Notes under the pieces: model-generated | Told to the model about the DNA's origin: nothing | Seen by the model: the letters and a program-made list of their open reading frames with translations, nothing else | Databases searched by the model: none | Translations under genes and position numbers: made by a program | NCBI GenBank assembly: GCA_947473125.1 | Contig: CANJDH010000008.1 | Span: forward strand, 1 to 64,000 | Source: Burkholderiales bacterium | GTDB lineage: Bacteria; Pseudomonadota; Gammaproteobacteria; Burkholderiales; JAEUOS01 | Direction: 5' to 3' | DNA length: 64,000 bases | In this document: positions 26,192-34,365 of the stretch, one piece after another | How the letters are laid out: each line of letters begins with the position of its first letter | Numbering within the stretch: position 1 is the stretch's first letter

Positions 26192-26464
26192 ATGTCCGCC
26201 ACCGCCCGCTTCGATCTGAAAATGGATGCCGCCGAAAAGGATCTGGTGGCACGCGCGGCCGCGCTAATGGGCACCACCATGGCTGGATTCGTCCGCGCGG
26301 CAGCCAAGGAGAAGGCCGTAACCCTGCTGGATCGGGAAACGCGCGTCACAATGTCAAAGGGAGACTTTGACGCACTGATGAAAGCGCTGGATCGCCCGTT
26401 CACTCCGAACAAGGCACTCAAGCGCGCACTGGCCCAGGCCGCCGCCAAAGTACGCAGTGTTTGA
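26192..26464 (+). CDS. DUF1778-family antitoxin (TacA-like)
   Basis: A protein of 90 aa; I chose ATG 26192 (MSATARFDLKMDAAEKDLV) rather than GTG 26177. The N-terminal half fits a ribbon-helix-helix DNA-binding domain (ATARFDLKMDAAEKDLVARAAALMGTTMAGFVRAAAKEKA), and the C-terminal half (SKGDFDALMKALDRPFTPNKALKRALAQ) is the DUF1778 toxin-neutralising tail with the FDALMKALD..P..N..L pattern. It overlaps the GNAT gene by 8 bp and is preceded by a palindromic operator, the usual set-up for a type II antitoxin. Confidence 0.92.
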   Translation: MSATARFDLKMDAAEKDLVARAAALMGTTMAGFVRAAAKEKAVTLLDRETRVTMSKGDFDALMKALDRPFTPNKALKRALAQAAAKVRSV

Positions 26465-26942
26465 AGATGGTGTGCTCGATCCGGAGCGGCATGATCGCGC
26501 CGGATTTTCCTGTGGCGTGCCCGAGCTTGATGAATATCTGCAACGATTCGCGCACCAGCACTGGCGCCGCGGCATCAGTACGACGTATGTGTTAGTGGAG
26601 CCGGCGCAACCTCGACTGATTCTGGGTTATTACACACTGAGCGCCGCGCAAATCGATATCGCGCAGCTGGCTGACCTTGACCGGCGCAGACTGCCACGCT
26701 ATCCGGTGCCCTGCTTTCGCATGGGGCGCCTTGCATGCAGGGCGGATCAGCGCGGGCGGGGACTGGGAACACTGCTGATTGGCCGCGCCGTGACGCGCTG
26801 CCTGGAGGCGCGCCGCCAAGTGGCGGCATTTGCACTCATCGTAGACGCGAAGGACGCCGTGGCAAAAGGCTTTTACACGCGCCATGGATTTACACCCTTC
26901 AGCGCCGCCCCACTATCGCTTTACCTGCCCTTACCGGGATAG
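26457..26942 (+). CDS. GNAT-type toxin (TacT-like N-acetyltransferase)
   Basis: A protein of 161 aa with the features of toxin acetyltransferases that acetylate aminoacyl-tRNA: an opening with F.CG.PELDEYL (FSCGVPELDEYLQRFA), TYVLVEPAQPRLILGYYTLS, RLPRYPVPCFRMGRLA, the acetyl-CoA-binding loop RGRGLGTLLIGRA, VDAKDAVAKGFYTRHGF with the catalytic Tyr, and a hydrophobic end. The start at 26457 overlaps the antitoxin gene. The position normally Val/Asp in LAVD is LACRAD here, a small deviation. The target tRNA cannot be read from sequence. Confidence 0.92.
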   Translation: MFEDGVLDPERHDRAGFSCGVPELDEYLQRFAHQHWRRGISTTYVLVEPAQPRLILGYYTLSAAQIDIAQLADLDRRRLPRYPVPCFRMGRLACRADQRGRGLGTLLIGRAVTRCLEARRQVAAFALIVDAKDAVAKGFYTRHGFTPFSAAPLSLYLPLPG

Positions 26943-26963
26943 CTGGCGGCCGGCATGCCGCCC

Positions 26964-28451
26964 TCAGGCGAGGTTGGCCGCCTTCTTGACCTGCGTCAGC
27001 CGCACCATCTCAGGTGACTTCTTGTAGTGGGTGTCGAGCGGGTAGCAACCCGACACCATGCCGTTGCGCGGCGCGGTGGTGCAGTCGCTGAAGGTGCGGC
27101 ACAGGCGCTTGCGCTGCATCGCACGCCCGGCGAGTACGTCGGCCGGAAGCTCCGGGTAGGCCAGCACCATGCGCCCCAGGCCGACCATGTCGACCCAGCC
27201 TTCGCGCACCACCGCCTGCGCCACGTGCGGCAAAAATTCCTGCAGGTAGGTATAGCCGCTGCCGACGAACGCGAGGTCGGGGCAGGCGCGTTTCAGGTCG
27301 CGCACGGTTTCAAGATGGCGCATCACGCCGATCAGCGGGTCTTCGGGCGGCTGGTAGCCGTCGGAAGGCGGATACAGCGCCGGGCGCGTGAGGTGCGGGT
27401 TGTAATACGGGCTGCCCAGCGTGACGTTGATCAGGCGAATGCCCAGGCCCTTGACCACGTCGAGAAACGCGCGGGTCTCGGCGAGATCGGGCTTGACCGG
27501 GTCGGCTTCGTCAACGCCGAAGCCGTAGCGATACGGCAGGCATTGTGCGTAGTTGTCCGGCACGCCAGGGCCCAGTATTTTGGTATCGGCGTTGGCATCG
27601 CCATGGGCCGGGTCGGGCTTGTAGGGCACGAGGTCGAGCGCGGAGAGGCGCACGCCCATTTCGAGCCTGGGCACTTCGGCGCGAATGCCGGCCACCAGCT
27701 CGGCGAGAAAGCGCGTGCGATTCGCCAGCGAACCGCCGAACTCGCCGTCGCGGGTTTTCGCCGACAGGAACTCGTGGCCGAGGTAGCCGTGGCAATGCTT
27801 GAGGTCAACGAACTGGTAGCCGCATTCGTACGCGCGCTTGGCGGCGATCACGTAATCGTCGATCAGCGCACGGATCTCGCCGTCGGTAAACAGCGGGTGG
27901 TCTGCGGCGATGCGGAACTTGCGATCGAGGATCGGGTGGCGATACAGGATGCGCGGTTCCATGCGCGCCTTGTCGTTGGGCTTGCAAAAGCGCCCCGAGT
28001 GGGTCAGCTGCAGGCCGACCACCAGCCCCTTGTCGTCGCCCATCGCCTCACGGTGCGCGGCCACCAGCGTCTCGCGCAATGCGGCGATGCTTGACTGGCT
28101 GGCGGCGGTCATGGTGAGCTGGTTCGGGTTGGCGCGGCCGTCATGGCGCACCGCCACCGCTTCGCCGCCCCAGATCATCTTGGCGCCGGAGAGCCCGAAA
28201 TTGCGCCAGCGGCGAATCGTGTTCGCGGAAGGCTTGCCATCCTCTTCGCCGTCCCAGCCTTCCATCGGCTGGATCGCGAAGCGGTTGCCGATGGTGAACG
28301 GCCCAGCCTGCAATGCCGTGCCCAGCGGCGATGCCGGCCCGGAAGCGACGATGTCGTCGCAGGGCATCGCCAGCCCGAGGCGTTGCAGGTTGTCCTTGAA
28401 TCCGGCGCTGGTCTGCAGGGATTTTATTTTTGCGAAGTCGCCGAATTTCAC
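26964..28451 (-). CDS. NADH:flavin oxidoreductase, Old Yellow Enzyme family
   Basis: An FMN-dependent TIM-barrel reductase of 495 aa, clearly longer than the roughly 360 aa of simple OYEs. Visible: GPFTIGNRFAIQPMEGWDGEEDGKPS (FMN/active-site strand), KMIWGGEAVAV, LVVGLQLTHSGRF (the Q-L-x-H-x-G motif), YVIAAKRAYECGYQFVDLKHCHGYLGHEFLS with the His/His and Leu-x-x-FLS block, and near the C-terminus VGSGYTYLQEF and VDMVGLGRMVLAYP. The C-terminal tail has several Cys (RLCRTFSDCTTAPRNGMVSGC), unusual for OYE and possibly a metal or Fe-S site. It is cotranscribed with the cupin upstream (23-bp gap). Confidence 0.9.
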   Translation of the reverse strand: MKFGDFAKIKSLQTSAGFKDNLQRLGLAMPCDDIVASGPASPLGTALQAGPFTIGNRFAIQPMEGWDGEEDGKPSANTIRRWRNFGLSGAKMIWGGEAVAVRHDGRANPNQLTMTAASQSSIAALRETLVAAHREAMGDDKGLVVGLQLTHSGRFCKPNDKARMEPRILYRHPILDRKFRIAADHPLFTDGEIRALIDDYVIAAKRAYECGYQFVDLKHCHGYLGHEFLSAKTRDGEFGGSLANRTRFLAELVAGIRAEVPRLEMGVRLSALDLVPYKPDPAHGDANADTKILGPGVPDNYAQCLPYRYGFGVDEADPVKPDLAETRAFLDVVKGLGIRLINVTLGSPYYNPHLTRPALYPPSDGYQPPEDPLIGVMRHLETVRDLKRACPDLAFVGSGYTYLQEFLPHVAQAVVREGWVDMVGLGRMVLAYPELPADVLAGRAMQRKRLCRTFSDCTTAPRNGMVSGCYPLDTHYKKSPEMVRLTQVKKAANLA

Positions 28452-28474
28452 GCGCGTGGCTCCTGGTCAGGAAA

Positions 28475-28849
28475 TCAGTAGAACGTATTGGGCTTGAGGA
28501 AAAAGCCGAGCACCAGCGCGCCATTCGGCGCGTGCGCCACATGGCGGCTGCCCGGCGGGCGCCAGACAAAGTTGCCGGCAGTGGCTTCGCCTTCGTGGTC
28601 CACCAGGCTGCCTTCGAGGATCCAGCTTTGCTCGATGTTCACATGCATGTGGTCGGTCAGCACCGTGCCCGGGGCCATGCGCGTGAGCACCGTCTGCAGG
28701 CCGGTGTCGGGGTCTTCCATCAGCACCTTGATTTCGATGCCGGGAAAACGCGTCGGCTGCCAGGGCAGCGACTCGACGTTGATGTAGCGCGACGACAGCG
28801 GCGCCAGTTTGGCGTGCTGCTCCTGCAATCCAGGCGTCTGATGGGCCAT
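28475..28849 (-). CDS. Small cupin (ChrR-like) protein
   Basis: A cupin of 124 aa starting at the ATG complement of 28847-28849 (MAHQTPGLQEQHAKL), with GGAGA 10 bases upstream; the longer open frame upstream has no homology. Motif 1 is well conserved: PGTVLTDHMHVNIEQSWILEGSL with HxH and the following Glu, and motif 2 is VWRPPGSRHVAHAPNG with His. It could be a metal-dependent oxygenase, isomerase or sensor. It is divergent from the SMP-30 gene (105 bp apart) and sits directly upstream of the OYE-type reductase. Confidence 0.88.
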   Translation of the reverse strand: MAHQTPGLQEQHAKLAPLSSRYINVESLPWQPTRFPGIEIKVLMEDPDTGLQTVLTRMAPGTVLTDHMHVNIEQSWILEGSLVDHEGEATAGNFVWRPPGSRHVAHAPNGALVLGFFLKPNTFY

Positions 28850-28954
28850 GCTGGGGTCTCCTGAAATCGGCGAAACCGTGAGCATACCTGCAAGCGACGC
28901 GATAAACTCCTGCCTGCTCTTCCCGCTGTTCAATAATCCCCGCTGGGTGAACCC

Positions 28955-29893
28955 ATGTCCGACTGGCAAGCTTCGCAACGCTACCCCGACCCGTGCATCG
29001 TCAGCGTTGACGCTGCATTCGACAAATACCGCCTGCCACTCTCCAAGGTGGAGCGCATTGCCCATGGCATGCGCTGGGCCGAAGGCCCGGTGTGGCTCGG
29101 CGACAGCCGCAAGCTGGTGTGGAGCGACGTGCCCGGCAATGTCATGTACCAGTGGGACGAAGAGACCGGCGCCACTTCCGCTTTCCGCAAGCCCTCAAAC
29201 AACGGCAATGGCAATACGCGCGATCGCCAGGGCCGCATCATCACCTGCGAGCACCTGACGCGGCGCGTGACGCGCACCGAATACGACGGCCGCATCACGG
29301 TGCTGGCCAATGCGTTCGAGGGCAAGCGCCTCAATTCACCCAACGACGTGGTGGTGAAGTCCGACGGCTCGATCTGGTTCACCGACCCGATATTCGGCAT
29401 CACCGGCTTTTATGAGGGCGAGAAGGACGAGCCGCAGTTGTCACCCAACGTGTACCGCATTGATGCCGACGGCTCGATCAGCATCGTCATGGAGGGCATC
29501 AACCAGCCCAACGGCCTGGCGTTCTCCCCGGATGAATCGATCCTCTACGTGGTCGAGTCGCGTTCGGTGCCGCGCAAGATCCTGGCCTTCGACGTGGCCG
29601 GCGGCCGCACCCTGCAAAACCGCCGGGTCGCTGTAGACGCCGGGCCGGGCACACCCGACGGCTTTCGCTGCGACATCGACGGCAACCTGTGGTGTGGCTG
29701 GGGCATGGGCCAGGCCGGGCTCGACGGCGTGCACATCTTCAACCCGGCAGGCAAGCTGATCGGCCGCATTGACCTGCCGGAGCGCTGCGCCAACTTGTGC
29801 TTTGGCGGGGTACACCGCAACCGCCTTTTCATGGCGGCGAGCACCTCGGTGTATTCGCTGTACGTCAACACCCAGGGCGTCCCGTACTGCTGA
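28955..29893 (+). CDS. SMP-30/gluconolactonase family protein
   Basis: A six-bladed beta-propeller hydrolase of 312 aa. Metal-site residues of the family can be followed: AEGPVWLGDSRKLVWSD (Glu), NGNGNTRDRQGRIITCEH (Asn), LNSPNDVVVKSDGSIWFTDP (Asn in SPND) and NGLAFSPDESILYVVES (Asn/Asp), with GTPDGFRCDIDGNLWCG for the last Asp. Members hydrolyse sugar-acid lactones. It probably shares its promoter region with the divergent cupin/OYE pair, and the CNBD/MBL fusion gene follows after about 96 bp. Confidence 0.93.
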   Translation: MSDWQASQRYPDPCIVSVDAAFDKYRLPLSKVERIAHGMRWAEGPVWLGDSRKLVWSDVPGNVMYQWDEETGATSAFRKPSNNGNGNTRDRQGRIITCEHLTRRVTRTEYDGRITVLANAFEGKRLNSPNDVVVKSDGSIWFTDPIFGITGFYEGEKDEPQLSPNVYRIDADGSISIVMEGINQPNGLAFSPDESILYVVESRSVPRKILAFDVAGGRTLQNRRVAVDAGPGTPDGFRCDIDGNLWCGWGMGQAGLDGVHIFNPAGKLIGRIDLPERCANLCFGGVHRNRLFMAASTSVYSLYVNTQGVPYC

Positions 29894-29917
29894 CAAAAGA
29901 GCGACCCCGCCCGCGAC

Positions 29918-29952
29918 TGCCAGCACGACACTTGGGCGCGCGACTGCTGGCA
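29918..29952 (+). other. Hairpin between the SMP-30 and CNBD/MBL genes
   Basis: TGCCAGCA (29918-29925) and TGCTGGCA (29945-29952) are perfect 8-bp inverted arms separated by 19 bp. No T-tract follows. It may be an mRNA structure or an operator for the next gene, whose start is 38 bases downstream. Confidence 0.4.
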
Positions 29953-29989
29953 TACTGCGGGAATTCCCAGTTGCGAGCAGTGGCATAGC

Positions 29990-32185
29990 ATGGCGCTTTC
30001 GGCATTCCGAAAAATTCCGGTCAGCCCGGGCATCTACTGGCTGGAGATTCCTGCGGCTGACCTGCGCATCCTGTGCGGCTGCCCGGTCGATTCGGTCAAG
30101 CACCTGCTCAAGCTGCGCCTGATCGTCACCACCGAGATCAACGGCCAGCCCTGCCAGACCGGCCCCAACTCGATCCTGCTGTCTGATCTGTCGATCCAGA
30201 ACGGCCGCGCCTGCAATCGCGCCGAATTCCCGGTGCTGCAGATGCTGTACCTGCAAGGGCAGATCATCCCCGGCCACCCGGGCAACACCGGCCAGCGGCC
30301 GCGCATCCTGGGCTCGGAGAACCAGGTGCAGGCGCAGATGGAGTATCTGTACCGCGGCAACTACGGCCTGGCCTCGCGCGAGGAGCTGATCGAGGCTGGC
30401 GTCGAGCCGTCACTGGCTGACGACATGATGCGCATGAAGCTGGCCTTCGCGTTCGGTCGCATTCTGCCGATGGATGAGCTGGTGCAACCGGTAGTCATTG
30501 ACAACACGACGGTTCAGATTGGCGGCGGCGCCACGGTGTGCCGCTTGCGCACCAACGTGTTCGAGTTTGCCTACGCCGGCGAAACGATTGAAATCGATCT
30601 CAACCTGGCCCCGAGCGACATCTACGAGTGCCCCTACTCGCTCGACAAGCATGTGCCGACACGCAGCTACTTCGCCGTGATCCACACCGGCGACGGCGAT
30701 GGCTGGGACATGAACCGCCCCACCATGGGAAGCATCGTGCTGTTCCAGGGGCACGTTTACCTGGTCGATGCCGGCCCCAACATCGACCACGCCCTGACGG
30801 CGCTGGGTATCAGCGTCAACGAGATCGACGGCATCTTCCATACCCATTGCCATGATGACCACCAGTCCGGCCTCACGGCCCTGATCCGCGGCGAAAAACG
30901 ACTCGCCTACTACGCGGTGCCGATGGTGCGCGCCTCCGCGTTCAAGAAACTGGCCGCCGTCATGCGCGTGCCCGAAGACGAGTTTCACAAGCTGTTCGAT
31001 GTGCATGACCTGACGATCGATACCTGGAATGACATCGAAGGCCTCGAAGTGCGGCCGATCCTGTCGCCGCACCCTGTGGAGACCACCATCCTGCAGTTTC
31101 GCGTGTTGTGGGAAGGCGGTTACCGCACCTATGCGCACCTCGCCGACGTTGCCTCGCAAGACGTCATGCGCAAGATGATCACCAGCGACAGCACGGCCCC
31201 GGGTATCAGCCAGGCGTTCTTTGAACGCACCGTGGCGGCCTATGCGGAGCCTGCCGACATCAAGAAAATCGACATCGGCGGTGGTTTGATCCACGGCGTT
31301 GCAGAAGACTTCCGGCACGACCAGTCGGGCAAGGTGATGCTCGCCCACATTGCCCGGCGCCTCACCGAAGCCGAGCGGGCGATTGGCTCCGGCGCGCCCT
31401 TCGGCACCATGGACGTGCTGATCGAAGGCGAGTCCGATTCCCTGCGTCGCCGCGCCTTCCACATGGTGGCGAACTACTTTCCGGCGGCACCGCTGTTCCG
31501 GGTCCGGCACCTGATCAATTCGCCGATCAGGGTGTTCAACCCGGAAGAGTTTTTGTACAAGGAAGGCCATACGACCGAGTTTGTTTACCTGGTGGTGACG
31601 GGCTCGGTGGAGTTGCTGCGGCAGGACGGGCGCGGCGTGAGCATGCTTTCCACCGGCTCGATCCTGGGTGAAGCGGCAGCACTGCGCAAAACCGCGGCAC
31701 CGGAAACCTGCCGCGCCCTGTGCTTCGTGCAGGCAATGTGCATTCCCTACGACCTGTATCTGGATTTCGTCGGCCGGCTCTTGCCCGCTGCGGAATGGCT
31801 GCAGGCACGCAGCGAGATCGATTTTCTGCGCACCTGCTGGCTGTTTTCCGAAGGCATTTCATGCGTCAAGCTGGGCAGCCTGGTGCGCGCATCGAGCGTG
31901 GCGCAGTTTGCGACAGGCAGCGTGATCAGCGTCCCCAGGGACGAAGTGCTGGTACTCCAGTCAGGTGCAGGGGTGCTGCAGACACCCTCCGGTTTCAATG
32001 AGCCATTGGGCATCGGCGATCACATCGGCACCGCATTCCTGCGGGCGCAGGCTGCGGACGGCGCAGAAGTACGCTTCACCCAACCCACCAATGTACGCCG
32101 CGTGCCGGTGTCCAATATTGCGGATATTCCGGTGGTGCGTTGGAAACTCCTCGAAACCCACCTGCGCCGCTTTATCGATCATTGA
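29990..32185 (+). CDS. Metallo-beta-lactamase domain fused to cyclic-nucleotide-binding domain(s)
   Basis: A large protein of 731 aa with an unusual architecture. Residues 1-220 are an N-terminal region of no recognised family. About 225-440 is an MBL-fold domain: GSIVLFQGHVYLVDAGP, then HTHCHDDHQSG at 284 onward giving the H-x-H-x-D-H metal motif (H286, H288, D290, H291), with later candidate ligands in ILSPHPVETTI, YAHLADVAS and GGLIHGVAED. About 505-610 is a cNMP-binding domain (FLYKEGHTTEFVYLVVTGSVELL, then the phosphate-binding cassette GSILGEAAALR...CRAL), and 640-731 looks like a second, degenerate beta-roll. There is no signal peptide or membrane segment. It may be a ligand-controlled MBL hydrolase or redox sensor; its function is unknown. 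Confidence 0.82.
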   Translation: MALSAFRKIPVSPGIYWLEIPAADLRILCGCPVDSVKHLLKLRLIVTTEINGQPCQTGPNSILLSDLSIQNGRACNRAEFPVLQMLYLQGQIIPGHPGNTGQRPRILGSENQVQAQMEYLYRGNYGLASREELIEAGVEPSLADDMMRMKLAFAFGRILPMDELVQPVVIDNTTVQIGGGATVCRLRTNVFEFAYAGETIEIDLNLAPSDIYECPYSLDKHVPTRSYFAVIHTGDGDGWDMNRPTMGSIVLFQGHVYLVDAGPNIDHALTALGISVNEIDGIFHTHCHDDHQSGLTALIRGEKRLAYYAVPMVRASAFKKLAAVMRVPEDEFHKLFDVHDLTIDTWNDIEGLEVRPILSPHPVETTILQFRVLWEGGYRTYAHLADVASQDVMRKMITSDSTAPGISQAFFERTVAAYAEPADIKKIDIGGGLIHGVAEDFRHDQSGKVMLAHIARRLTEAERAIGSGAPFGTMDVLIEGESDSLRRRAFHMVANYFPAAPLFRVRHLINSPIRVFNPEEFLYKEGHTTEFVYLVVTGSVELLRQDGRGVSMLSTGSILGEAAALRKTAAPETCRALCFVQAMCIPYDLYLDFVGRLLPAAEWLQARSEIDFLRTCWLFSEGISCVKLGSLVRASSVAQFATGSVISVPRDEVLVLQSGAGVLQTPSGFNEPLGIGDHIGTAFLRAQAADGAEVRFTQPTNVRRVPVSNIADIPVVRWKLLETHLRRFIDH

Positions 32186-32263
32186 AAATGGCGCCAGGCT
32201 TGCAGCCCACGCTGCGAACCATCGCATCATTACCGGCCAACCACCCCCATCGGAGTCCGCATC

Positions 32264-33184
32264 ATGACCCAACGCATCAAGGGCGTTTTATCGCCCGTCG
32301 TCACTCCCTTCAAACGCGATTACGCACCCGACACCGAGCGCTTTGTGCGCCATTGCAAATGGCTGCTCGCGCATGGCTGTTCGGGCCTGGCGGTGTTCGG
32401 CACCAACAGCGAGGCCAATTCCCTGTCGGTCGACGAGCGCATGATGCTGCTCGATGCACTGGTCAAAGGCGGCGTACCGGCGGCACAACTGATGCCTGGC
32501 ACCGGCTGCTCGGCGCTGACCGATTCGGTTGCGCTCACCGCACACGCGGTCAAGCTCGGCTGCGCCGGCGTATTGATGCTGCCGCCGTTCTATTACAAGG
32601 GCGTTCCCGACGAAGGCCTGTACCGCAATTTTGCCGAAGTCATCGAACGCGTCGGCGATGCGCGCCTGCAGCTGTACCTGTATCACATCCCGCCCGTATC
32701 GCAGGTGGCGATCACCCTCGGGCTGATCGAGCGCCTCCTCAAGGCCTACCCGAAAAGCGTCGCCGGCATCAAGGATTCGTCGGGCGACTGGAGCAACACC
32801 AAGGCGGTGCTCGATGCCTTCGCCAAGTCCGGCTTCGACGTATTCGCCGGCAGCGAAACCTTCCTGCTCGACAACATGCGCAACGGCGGCGTCGGCTGCA
32901 TCACCGCCACCGGCAACGTCAACCCCGGCGCCATCGACCATGTGTATCGCAACTGGCAATCGGCCGATGCCGATGCATTGCAGGCGGGCATCACCACCAC
33001 GCGCATGGCGGTACAAAAGGTGCCGATGATCCCGGCCCTGAAGGCCATCGTCGGCCGCTTTACCGGGCACGCGGATTGGGGCGTGGTACGCCCGCCGCTG
33101 GTCGAGCTGACCCAGGCGCAACGCGACGGACTGTTTGCCGACCTCGACGCCCTGCACTTCGACATGCCCGGCATCAAGGCCTGA
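32264..33184 (+). CDS. DapA-family (dihydrodipicolinate synthase/N-acetylneuraminate lyase) aldolase
   Basis: A class I aldolase-fold protein of 306 aa. N-terminal GVLSPVVTPFKRDYAPDTERFVRH, then the GLAVFGTNSEANSLSVDERMML block (G-T-N-S-E is the carboxylate-binding loop, corresponding to GTTGE), the Tyr in LYLYHIPP and the Schiff-base Lys in VAGIKDSSGDW. The departures from true DapA suggest another 2-oxo-acid substrate, as in many DapA-like genes of catabolic clusters. It follows the CNBD/MBL gene by 78 bp on the same strand. Confidence 0.92.
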   Translation: MTQRIKGVLSPVVTPFKRDYAPDTERFVRHCKWLLAHGCSGLAVFGTNSEANSLSVDERMMLLDALVKGGVPAAQLMPGTGCSALTDSVALTAHAVKLGCAGVLMLPPFYYKGVPDEGLYRNFAEVIERVGDARLQLYLYHIPPVSQVAITLGLIERLLKAYPKSVAGIKDSSGDWSNTKAVLDAFAKSGFDVFAGSETFLLDNMRNGGVGCITATGNVNPGAIDHVYRNWQSADADALQAGITTTRMAVQKVPMIPALKAIVGRFTGHADWGVVRPPLVELTQAQRDGLFADLDALHFDMPGIKA

Positions 33185-33280
33185 GGCACGCCGTCGGCGC
33201 GCGCGCGGCGCAAGTGTGGATGGGCTGCAGTGAATGAGCTGCAGCGTAACTGCGGAAGAAGGGCCGTATGCGCCGCGGCA

Positions 33281-34249
33281 CTAGTCGCCCTTGATGCCGG
33301 CCTTCCTGATCACCTCGCCCCAGCGCGGCGTATCGCGCGCGATCACCTCGGCAAACTCGTCGGGCGTGGTGCCGGTGACCAGCAAGCCGTACTTGAGGAT
33401 CTGCTCGCGCCCTTCCGGGCTCTGGATCAGTTTGTTGATCTCGGCACTCATGCGCTCAACGATCGCCTTCGGGGTGCCGGCCGGCGCCTGGATGCCGTTC
33501 CAGCCGGCGATGTCGAGGGCATAGCCCTGCTCGGCAAAGGTGGGCAGGTTGGGCAGCGCAGGCCAGCGCTTCGGCCCGGTGACTGCGAGCGCCACCAGGC
33601 GTCCAGAAGACAAACCTGCCGCAACGGAAGCCAAATCGTGAATGCCCATTTGCGCGTGGCTGGCCATGATGTCCTGCACCGCCGGACCGGCGCCCTTGTA
33701 GGCCACGTGCACCATGTCGATGCCGGCGGCGCCCTTGAGCATTTCGCCGTACACGTGCGAGCTTGAGCCGTTGCCGAACGACGCGAAACTGACCTTGCCG
33801 GGGTTGCGTTTTGTGTAGTCGATGAATTCCGCCAGGGTCCTGATGTTGAGCGACGTCGGCACCACCATCGCCAGCACCGACAGCCCCAATTGGGTGACGG
33901 TGGCGAAATCACGCAGCCCGTCATACGGCAGGTTGGTCTGGATGTGCGGGTTGATCGAGATGTTCGAGACGTTGGTATAGACAAACGTATAGCCGTCCGG
34001 TGGCGCCGTTTTGGCTGCCTGCAGGCCAACGCTGCCCTGCGCACCGGCGCGATTTTCGGCCACCACTGCCTGCCCCAGCACGGGCGTGAGCTTCTCGGCC
34101 AGCCAGCGCGAAATGAGGTCGGTCTGCCCGCCGGGCGGGTAGGGAATGATCAGGCGAACCGGTTTCGCGGGCCAGGCCTGGGCCAGTGCCGGGAGCGGCA
34201 GCGCAAACACCAGCAACAACGCGATCAAGCGCCGATACAGACAGTTCAT
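33281..34249 (-). CDS. Bug-family tripartite tricarboxylate transporter receptor
   Basis: A periplasmic receptor of 322 aa with signal peptide MNCLYRRLIALLLVFALPLPALAQ and family motifs KPVRLIIPYPPGGQTDLISRWLA, VVAENRAGAQGSVGL, PPDGYTFVYTN, LPYDGLRDFATVTQLG and HVAYKGAGPAVQDIMA. A GGAGGG site is 8 bases before the ATG at 34249. It lies downstream of the NIPSNAP gene, but a terminator and a strong palindrome separate them, so it is likely to have its own control. No TctAB partner is nearby. Confidence 0.95.
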   Translation of the reverse strand: MNCLYRRLIALLLVFALPLPALAQAWPAKPVRLIIPYPPGGQTDLISRWLAEKLTPVLGQAVVAENRAGAQGSVGLQAAKTAPPDGYTFVYTNVSNISINPHIQTNLPYDGLRDFATVTQLGLSVLAMVVPTSLNIRTLAEFIDYTKRNPGKVSFASFGNGSSSHVYGEMLKGAAGIDMVHVAYKGAGPAVQDIMASHAQMGIHDLASVAAGLSSGRLVALAVTGPKRWPALPNLPTFAEQGYALDIAGWNGIQAPAGTPKAIVERMSAEINKLIQSPEGREQILKYGLLVTGTTPDEFAEVIARDTPRWGEVIRKAGIKGD

Positions 34250-34301
34250 GGCAATGCCCTCCGGTTAAGGTACGGCTGCACAACGCTGACGGGAACCTGC
34301 A

Positions 34302-34330
34302 ACGACCGATGCAGACCCTGCACCGGTCGT
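34302..34330. promoter_or_regulatory. Long inverted repeat upstream of the Bug gene
   Basis: ACGACCGATGCAG (34302-34314) and CTGCACCGGTCGT (34318-34330) are 13-bp arms with one mismatch and a 3-base loop, 53 bases upstream of the Bug start codon on the minus strand. It has no T-tract. It could be an operator for an unlinked regulator or a stable leader hairpin of the Bug mRNA. Confidence 0.55.
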
Positions 34331-34335
34331 TCGAT

Positions 34336-34358
34336 GAAAAATGGCTCCAGGAGCCATT
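34336..34358 (-). terminator. Rho-independent terminator of the NIPSNAP gene
   Basis: AATGGCTCC and its complement (34340-34348 and 34350-34358) form 9-bp arms around a single base. On the minus strand this hairpin starts about 8 bases after the NIPSNAP stop and is followed by a TTTTT run (complement of 34336-34340 region). Confidence 0.7.
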
Positions 34359-34365
34359 CTCATGG

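Noticed and set aside
26945-26962. GGCGGC...GCCGCC palindrome between the convergent toxin and OYE genes as a terminator
   Set aside because: Short arms and no T-tract in either direction; the stretch is GC-rich and such arms arise readily by chance.
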